Source of the DNA: Lepas anatifera
Lineage: Eukaryota; Arthropoda; Thecostraca; Lepadidae
Direction: 5' to 3'
Length of the DNA stretch: 64,000 nt
NCBI GenBank assembly: GCA_034440635.1
Contig: JAOTON010000337.1
Coordinates: forward strand, 62,001-126,000
In this document: positions 56,401 through 64,000 of the stretch, piece after piece
How positions within the stretch are numbered: the first letter of the stretch is position 1
Layout: every line of letters begins with the position of its first letter
The notes under the pieces: model-generated
What the model saw: the letters and a program-made list of their open reading frames with translations, nothing else
The model's database searches: none
What the model was told of the DNA's origin: nothing
Translations under genes and position numbers: made by a program

Positions 56401-56712
56401 CTGCTCCGGTAGCTCAGTTGGTTGAGCGTCCGGCTCCAGTCCGCTGATCAGGAGCATGCAATGGCTGTGCGTGTGCAAGCTTGGGTTCGATTCCTCTAAG
56501 ACGCCCAGCGCTCAATATTCACTCGACGTAGGTCGCCTGGCAACGGACTGTTTGATGATGACCTGAACGGGCGGCCGTTCCAGTGCTTTGTGGACGTTAA
56601 ACTTTGGCTTCTACATTAGCCCTCATTGTGGGAGCTGCTCGCTCGGATGGTGGGGTTGGGGTCTCCGTGACAAGTCCCTTGATGATTTAAATGAGGCTTT
56701 AATTCTCAAAGC
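56401..56712 (+). mobile_element. tRNA-headed SINE (copy B)
   Basis: Counterpart of 35519-35830. Here the head reads TGCTCCGGTAGCTCAGTTGG and the B box GGTTCGATTCC. Confidence 0.75.
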
Positions 56713-57029
56713 CGAACTTTGCAACAACCTGGACGAAATGTTTTATATATTTCATTAAAATATTAATACATAAATAGTAATATACCTACATGATAAAATA
56801 TCTGTTTTTATATATCATATCATATTAGGTTCCCATTCTGTACAACGAGATCCTTAAACATAAACATGATAAAATCGGTTTTTATAGTCACCGGTAATTG
56901 ATTGTACCTATATCACGGATGAACACATGATTGAGCTACCTTGTGTCTTCTTCTGTCTCTCCACTGCAATGTTTGCACAGTCAGCTAAGCCACTCTGTAC
57001 TGATGCCACTGCAGCCTCGACAACCCCTC

Positions 57030-57935
57030 CTTTAACAATTCTACTCTCCCTCTGCCCTCGCGCTGCCGTTAACGACGCGGCGGCGCGCCACCTTTGACGC
57101 GACCGCGCCACCTTATCGCCGCGCCGCGCCGTTATTGAATCGGTTGCTCTGGCGCGCTGTAGTATTGAACTACTGTTTGAATACAGATTTGGCGCGAGAG
57201 CCACCGTTTGGCGCGGGAAACGAGTCAAGTTGGCCGGTAAATCTGGCGTCGGCGCGCGCCAACGACCCAAGAGCACCGCCGCGGGACGGATTCCAAATCA
57301 TAGCGCCACGGGTCGGCTGGGCCGCCGATATCCTCAGGTACCATGTAGCACGCTCATCAACCGAGAGGGTGCGATAAGCTGACAAAAGAGGGACTTCAGC
57401 ACCAGATGGAGAGCAAATGAACAATAACATAGATTAAATAAGTAACGCTTGACGACGCTGCCCAGCAGCGTAACTACGCTTTAAAAAAACTGGTCTGATA
57501 GACAAACAGGATTACAGTTTCTGTATCTGCATTCTCTGCGTGCTTGTCTAAAGGAGGCGGGAGAGAGTGGGGGGAGGGAGGGGGAGGGGGAGCGAAGTCG
57601 CTCCAGTCAGAGCGGCATCCCGCGCTGTGACGACTCCTTTCAGCGCGCACGTGCCAGTTTACTGCCACCGTGTCGTGATAAACCTGCGGCATAAACCGAA
57701 TTGAAGATGAAGGAAGGGATTTAATCAGACTGCTCGACAGACGGAGGCGCCCTGCCAGACGACCAGCGAGCCGCGGCGCCTGATGGCACGAGTCTTTTAC
57801 GGCATGAACGGGTCTCGGTAACGGCCTGTTGCGAGCGCCGACTGGCGGCCGTCGGCGCCGCCGCTTTGTTCTATTGTGTTCACGTCTCATGGCTGATTTG
57901 GAGGACTGGGTCGTGAATACCGGCCATGCTTCTGG
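57030..57935 (+). promoter_or_regulatory. CpG island with E2F sites and possible first coding exon (copy B)
   Basis: Counterpart of 36150-37053. The E2F consensus is at 57207-57220, the start codon at 57889 and the possible splice donor at 57935/57936. The short peptide is unchanged between copies. Confidence 0.35.
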
Positions 57936-58492
57936 GTAATGCACTGCTTCGGAGAGCTAGGGTTTTGTTTGTGCTTGAGTTTTTTATTTAGTGTGAAGTG
58001 TTTCAGTGTTAACTACTGGTTTAAGGTTAGGAAACACCTGTGATGTTCACAAAATCATTGATAAGCATACATGTGTTCCCAGTTGTTTTTCGTACCCAAG
58101 TTTGAGACTGTTATACCAGAGTAGGATGCTTATCTTGTTTTAAATCTGTAACAGCTCCATAATGAAATAAGTACTTAGTTCTTGCGTTTAAATATTGTGA
58201 AGATAAAAACATGGCAAATGGGAGCTCGAAACAATAAGGAAATGCACTTCACACAATACCAATGGCATCTAACTGGAAAACCAGAAAAATACAGTCCGTC
58301 AAACTCCGTATGACGCCATCTCCCGCCTGGTTGACCGCGTGGTCATCAATGCCATGCCAGAATTTCTCAGCCTGGACCTGACAGACGGCAGTACTGCGTC
58401 CCTCTACATGTTTCCATGGTGATTTACTATACTGCACGATTTGCACTTACTTAACACAAGCACGTATAGACTAGCCATGGGCGTCAAAGGTA

Positions 58493-59722
58493 TTGGAAAT
58501 GAGAAACGCCCCCCTCCCTCCAAGTGATGAGTCTGAAAGAACGTCACCCCTCCCCGGTTTTATATTCAGACTAAGTCAGCGTCTTCCTCTGCTTATCTTC
58601 TTGGCTGCGAAGATGTTTTGAAGTTGGTTGCTGGTGAATCCTTTATAGCGTTCTGAGGCCGGGTGCTACAAGGGTCGTCACCAGGCCTGAGTCTGTAGCC
58701 CCAACGAAAAAGACTGGTGCTGCCTCTGACGGTAGTCACAATCAGGGGAAAGCTTTGTCTCTTCTACAGCCTGGCTATTGTAGCTCTTCCACGGGGCGTA
58801 TTAAAGAGAATGTAATACATTGATAATAGGAGCTGAACTGAAACATTTGAACTGAACTAAACTAAACTGAACTGAAACGAAATAGAAATAGCGAAAACAG
58901 ACAGTTAAGCATTTCATTCGCCCGAGAACTCCCCGTTTGGGAATAAATAGGATGTATTAACCCTAATTCTGCTGACGGTACTTTACACCCTCTCTCCACG
59001 GGGGGTCACTTGATCCCACCTCCCCCGCCCCTACCCTTGTAGTTTGAAAGCTAAGAAAGAAGGACGGAGTACCAGCGTACTACTTGCGACCTGAACTCTC
59101 CGATCGTACTCTTTGATCCTAGGTCAATTGGTGACCCTGAGAGGTCACATTGACATACGACTGAAACATACTGAAACGACGTAGAATTACAGCTTGGGCG
59201 AGATTTTGCGCTTAACTTTAGTAATGGAACAAATGCAAGCCGTGTTATGAGAAATTTGAATTTTTGTACGGGCAAATTATTATCTAAAGTCGCAATAGTT
59301 CCACAAAATGGCACTTGCAACCCAATATGCCCCCACGAGTTTTTGTCTCCTTGAGTCTTAGCAACTGGGGTATCAGTAAAATGGCTTCTAATTTGCTGTG
59401 AATAATAATGACAATAATAATGGAAACTACTAATATGCTTGGTTATATCTGCATATGCGATGCATATGCATGTAAAATGGGTTAATTTCAGGTTACTGAC
59501 CTCAACTTACCTTGGAATGCAAAGGTCAATGAGCAAGCCAGGCTTCATAAATGTTCTCAGGAATCTAATGCTAGAAGCATGTGCATACAGGTCTGTCAGA
59601 TTACAGATCTTATGAAATGGAACCACCCTAGATCATGATTTATTTGTCCTCAAAAGGGCAAAAAACACCAAAATAAGCGCTAGACGCTTCGTTCAACGCA
59701 TCGGACCCAGAAACATGTCATC
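58493..59722. other. Unrecognised stretch, no gene seen
   Basis: Unique DNA right of the duplication breakpoint. It includes an AACTGAACTAAACTAAAC-type short tandem run (58830-58880). No gene or bounded element is recognised. Confidence 0.4.
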
Positions 59723-59932
59723 TTTACACCCGCATTGACGGGGTGGGTACCCGCCCCCCTCTCGGGTTTTTTGGAGAAAGCTCGATCGGGAATATAGAAA
59801 GCGCATAGCACCACCGTACTTTTCATACCTTTTCTTTGATCATTTTTACAAGTTTTCTCACAATTTTAAGGTTAGTTCATCTCAGGTCAGGCCACCAGTA
59901 CAGGTCAAGTAATCTCACCTGAAAAAGTTTAA

Positions 59933-61826
59933 CCCTCGCTCCACCGGGGCCATCGAAGGCCCCCTACGGTTTTTTCGGGATAGCAGAAAAATGACGAGAC
60001 GCAGCACCGGGGTTGAGGTCTCACCCCACTATTTTTCTACCATCCCTGAAAATTTTTACCCCGGGTCACCCAAAGTCAGGTCACCTCACTTCAACTTTTG
60101 AGATCTATAAGAGCTACAGTTCTTAGTCAATCCATTTGAAACTGCCTATACTTCATAAACCCTCCAGGGTTAACAAGATGTATATCTGCAGAATTTCTGT
60201 TTCATAATCTAAGATCAGGTCACGAGGTGACCTCTCCCGTTGAAAAGCATGGGTCTTATGATCTAAAAGTCACAAAAACGATTGAAAATTCTCAGCTTGC
60301 TCAGAAAAGCGTTCTTGACACTCTTTCACGGATCCCAAGAGCCATATTTGCTGTTTGACCTCTCCGAGGTCCTCCAAGGTCACCAGAGGTCAAAAACAGT
60401 TTTTTGAAAATCACTTTTGACCTAATAAAGCTAGAGCGCTGGATCAAATACCATCGTGTATGTATTGTCACTGGCTTTTATTTGATTACGGCAAGGTCAC
60501 TTTCTGACCTTTCGCGACCTCAGGTCATATTAGGTCACGAGGTGACCTCTGGAGGTCAAAACACTGGCGGGAAGTCATTACGTTTCACATAGCGGAAAAG
60601 GTCTGACATTTTCCTATCAAATCTACTCTACTAGATCTAATAGCTCTAATGGCATAAGAGTTATGCCCAGTTTTCTTAAGCATTGCATACTTGAGTGAAA
60701 ATAGTCTATCGTGACCTAACCTGACCTCTGGAGGTCAAACCATTGGCCTGAGTGCTTAAACATCTGAAGTAATTTCTTACTAAATTGATGTGAGCTTTTT
60801 AACACCCGCACTGGAGGGGGTCTGGCACTAACGCGCACTGGAGGGGGCCTGGTAGGCCCCCTAAGATCTCGGAAACTAAGAGGGTTAGAAAAACGCCACT
60901 TGGTAGGTGGGTGGGTGTTATAGGGATCTACATGGCGACCGATTTTCATTGACCTAGGTCAATATTCAAGGTCAAACGAGGTCGTAAAGGTCAAATATTG
61001 GCCATGTTGGGGATCGATTGGTAAATGCTATGATTATGCGGGAAAATGGCGGGAATAAGCTAAAAGCGGACAAGGTTCATAGAGAAGAGGTCTCAAAGAG
61101 GCTTCCCCACAACTTTTGGGTCAAGGTCATTCAAGGTCATTGACCTTTAAGGGTCACCATATGGTATACTACTTATTATTTACACTTTGACTAACACTGT
61201 AGCCACTGTTTGGCGGGAAATGAGGATTGCCCTTTCCTAATGACCTTTGACCTTGACCTTTGACCTTGACATTTGTATTGGGGTACCCTACCGATGACGT
61301 CATAACATAATATATGTCAGACCGGGTAACATCATTTGGCCGGACGCACTGTGGTCAGTGACCTTGAAAGTGCAGATATGACCTTGACCTGTGACCTTTG
61401 ACCTTGACCTTTACTTTCATGCGAAGTGACCTTGACATATAGTCCCGCTTATATGACGTTATGACGTCACCACTCAGTCTTCAATGCAAGCAAACTGGTC
61501 CGACCGTGCGTTTACGGCGATCTCAAAATGCAGGTCTGATTTTGAAAGCCTATAAGTCAAAAAATTTTCGGCCGATTTTCAAAAAGTCTTCACCAATCGA
61601 TGCGCTATTAAATTCTGTTAAATGTGGTCCCGTGTCGTTTTCTGGCTACAAGCAGTTCTCCAGCCACCTCGGAAAAACAGGTGGGGGGCTCCGAGGCCCC
61701 TTCCAGTGCGCGTGTTAATGCACTTCAACGGTTTGCGCTAACCCCCATTATTTTGGAGTTAGATGGGGCCATCGATGGCCCCCGGTGGCCCAAGGGTGGC
61801 GCCGGACCCCCATTGGGGTTCGCGGG
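59933..61826 (-). mobile_element. T1-type TTAA element, middle of the nest
   Basis: TTAA lies at 59929-59932 and 61827-61830. The ends CCCTCGCTCCACCGGGG and CCCCATTGGGGTTCGCGGG are diverged but recognisable T1 ends. A T3 element splits it at 60802/61715. Rejoined, it parallels 40243-41269 (for example TGAGCTTT, then TGCACTT and TTTGCGCTAAC). Confidence 0.92.
60803..61714 (+). mobile_element. T3-type TTAA element, 912 bp, innermost of the nest
   Basis: TTAA lies at 60799-60802 and 61715-61718. The ends are CACCCGCACTGGAGGGGG and CCTTCCAGTGCGCGTG. It has a short inner hairpin, GGGCCTGGTAGGCCC, and a middle rich in TGACCTTTGACCTTGACC. It shares AACTAAGAGGGTTAGAAAAA with the ends of the 4.27-kb element. 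Non-autonomous. Confidence 0.94.
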
Positions 61827-62600
61827 TTAAGATAGCATAAGTCAGAACAGGGTGAACTTATCAGATTGAAACTTATATCACATAATGGGTCCACCTAGAT
61901 CTCCAAAATATGTTCCAATATTTTTATATCGATGACCTAAGGTCAGGTACAAGCCTCTCTATTGAAAATACACGGGAAAATGGTTTTAACTGAATAACTT
62001 AGTAATGTTAGTATGTTTGGTGGAATGTTTATTTTGACTGCATTATATTTAGCTCATTTTTACGGTTCTAATGATATGCATTCTGACCTAATTAGACCTT
62101 GACCTGACCTCAGGTCAGGTCAAATCCCGTATTTGACATAATGTAACCTAGAAAGGTCATATTATATATACATATTTGACTTGCTGCGAGGACCCCAATG
62201 GTCTAAATTGTTTTTCTGTATTTTTACTTGTTGTCAGGTCAAATCCCATATTTGACCTAATGTAACCTAGAAAGGTCATATTATATATACATATTTGACT
62301 TGCTGCGAGGACCCCAATGGTCTAAATTGTTTTGGTGTATTTTTACTTGTTCAGATGAAATGACCGAAAACCTTCATTTACATGTTATCCCTATGATAGC
62401 ATGTCTTGGCCTGTAGTAACTGTAAATGTGACCTGGCAAAACAAATATTTTAAATATTTTCGATAGAGAAGTGGATGGGCTACCCCACACCGTTTATCAT
62501 TTTTCGTTATCTAGCGTGGTTCTCGAGATCTTAGGGGGGCGGGTACCCGATCCCCCATCAAAGCGAAGGTGGCTCAGACCCCCGTCAATGCGCGTGTTAA

Positions 62601-63964
62601 TCATATGATCGGGGATATTGACACACACGAAGTCACCGGGGTCACGTAAGATCAATTGAGCTCTCTAGTCCATTTAATATGCTCAAGAAGTGAAGTGTCT
62701 TAAAGGCAAGTGCATTAAAACCTGAAGTATACGTTATAACCCAGTCTGTGCCAATGTTTTCCTGGGTCATGTGCGGCAAGGAAGACGACAAAGACCTCGT
62801 GTGAACCTTTGAGAATGAACCCATATATTCATTTCCTGCCGTGACTAGGAATTGAAATTCACTTCCGATGCCTGATAATGAACTTTACATATCCCAGGCG
62901 AGATCACGCTAGCAGAATCGTTTATTTCTGCAATTTCGAGAGAAGTGTAAGAAGGGTCGAATCGACCCGCGGTAGACTGAGGGTTAATAGCGGATTCAGT
63001 TTCTGCCGGACCTGCGCAGCCGCCGTTACCAACGAACAGTCGCTCCCGGCTTTGGGGCTCGTAGAGAATAGGGGAGGGGAAAGTGAGAGCAGTATATTCA
63101 AAATTAAGTTCTGTAAAAAGTGAGTTTCGAGCCATACGAAAAATAGCCACCAGTTAGGGGGATGATAATAATGATGAAAAAATAATTTTTGGAACAGACC
63201 AATTGCCACTCAGGAGGTGATTCTAGGGTTAAAATGGAGACTTTGAGTGCAGAAGATATTGTTCTACCTTGCAAAAAAAACTTCGACCATGGGCAAGTGA
63301 AAATTTCGTCTTTGATGCTTGTTTTCCGGCACCTACCTAGTGTTGCATTGGACCTGCTACTCTCAGTTTCTCTTGTAAATAATTCCGAAAGTATTTGTAT
63401 CAAGGCAGTGTCAGTATGCATATCTGTTACCTGAAAAAAATTGCAAAATTTTTGACAAAAAATACTTAACTGGGTCAGGTCAGGTCACTGAGTTATGACA
63501 TCATTCCTATGTCTAAGCATAGTGATTTTTTTAAGTGTAAATCTAGCTTTCTCTTAGAATTGCAAGACGAAATTTCTGGATAACATTCAGAAGCTGTTGA
63601 ATTGAAAAATGTGATATGTCACAAACCGTCATGTCCGGCTAGGTCCATAGCTATGTCAGCAGAGGCCACCAAGGGTATACAATATTGTCTGAGAGTGTTA
63701 AAGAATTGGAATTAAACGCAGTATAACTATGATTTTGGTGTAATGGAGAACATTTATCCCATACTAATCAGGGTTATGCATGCTATTGCTTTGTTGGGGT
63801 AGTTTATGCCTTTAACCTTACATCAAGACCACCCTGCTACCTGGACTCTCGACCTTGTTCCTCTCCCCCAAGAAGGTGACGGGTACCGGGAGAGTCCTGG
63901 TGGAGTTGGTATGTTCTACATAAGAATGTTACTGCATTAACTTGACTTGATATAAGGTGCTTGG
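62601..63964. other. Unrecognised stretch, no gene called
   Basis: A locally GC-richer patch lies at 62960-63060. Overlapping frames on both strands (62845-63434) show no known motif. If the splice site at 63990 is real, much of this could be intron. Confidence 0.4.
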
Positions 63965-64000
63965 GCACTAACTGATTTTTGTCTCTGCAGTGGCTTTCAG
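63965..64000 (+). other. Consensus 3' splice site and start of an exon at window edge
   Basis: A branch-point-like CACTAAC (63966-63972) is followed by a pyrimidine tract and TCTCTGCAG ending at 63990, then TGGCTTTCAG to the edge. The arrangement and spacing match a strong metazoan acceptor. Ten bases of exon are too few to identify a gene. Confidence 0.4.

Larger units (their letters stand above)
44890..58492 (+). repeat. Large direct duplication, copy B (13.6 kb)
   Basis: It is collinear with copy A (25917-37612), with scattered substitutions and small indels. The extra length comes mainly from T1 at 45106-46128 and T2 at 46754-47595. Its left edge abuts the fold-back element and lies inside T5 sequence. 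Its right edge (58492) joins unrelated DNA. All shared features (SINEs, MITEs, T2, T4, CpG island) recur at an offset of about 20.88 kb. Confidence 0.97.
59727..62596 (-). mobile_element. T2-type TTAA element, outermost of a three-level nest
   Basis: The left end is TTTA (mutated TTAA, 59723-59726) followed by CACCCGCATTGACGGGG and GGGTACCCGCCCCCC. The right end is CCCCCGTCAATGCGCGTG followed by TTAA (62597-62600). T2 sequence stops at 59928 and resumes at 61831, around a T1 insertion. Without the insertion the length is near 970 bases. A segment of about 110 bases (around 62125-62340) is tandemly repeated, which explains the extra length over other T2 copies. Confidence 0.9.

Overview
This is animal nuclear DNA, and almost all of it is transposable elements and their debris. 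No intact protein-coding gene is visible: there is no RNA gene array, no operon-like packing, and almost every open frame is short and lies inside a repeat. The evidence for an animal genome is a 5'-truncated LINE with a 15-bp target-site duplication (TSD), tRNA-headed SINEs, hAT-type elements with 8-bp TSDs, many TTAA-flanked DNA elements, consensus spliceosomal splice sites and CpG-rich promoter-like islands. The SINE tails (core TTGGGGTTTA, then ACCAAC, then AGGTCATA) look arthropod-like to me, but the species cannot be fixed from the sequence.

Family names used below are local labels. T1 has TTAA-flanked ends CCCTCGCCCCACCGGGG. T2 has CACGCGCATTGACGGGG. T3 has CACCCGCACTGGAGGGG. T4 has CCCTCGCCCCGGTGGAGGG. 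T5 has CCCGTTTCCACCTGGG. K elements are TTAA-flanked with AGGG ends (AGGGAATGTGGCAC or AGGGAGATACGCG). T1-T4 each carry a GC-rich palindrome just inside the inverted repeat, and T1-T5 contain many TGACC/GGTCA pentamers.

Layout. 0-5 kb: K-element end, a CpG-rich promoter-like stretch, a 150-bp hairpin and a truncated LINE (2138-3882). 5-16 kb: a T2 element, tandem repeats, a 50-bp minisatellite, a tandem pair of 1.32-kb repeats with tRNA-like segments, a K element nested in another K element, and a 1.9-kb hAT-like element. 16-25 kb: mostly unrecognised sequence with two promoter-like islands, small hAT and K elements and a long (AT)n. 25.9-37.6 kb and 44.9-58.5 kb: two direct copies of one segment, roughly 97-98% alike by eye. 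They differ mainly by two TTAA elements present only in the second copy, for which the first copy shows the empty sites. 37.6-44.9 kb: exactly between the copies lies a fold-back element with long inverted arms ending in GTACGTA-rich tandem arrays. At its palindromic centre sits a 4.27-kb T3-type element that carries a broken transposase-like gene. 59.7-62.6 kb: a three-level nest of TTAA elements (T3 in T1 in T2). The window ends on a consensus 3' splice site, so a host gene may continue to the right.

The best candidate for something undescribed is the TTAA-element group. Several small families share one architecture, and one long member encloses remnants of a protein family with SDG..QYKN and HFFATSHGK.ACDG.GG motifs. 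The direct-copy arrangement may be a real tandem duplication or two haplotypes joined by the assembler; the sequence alone does not decide.
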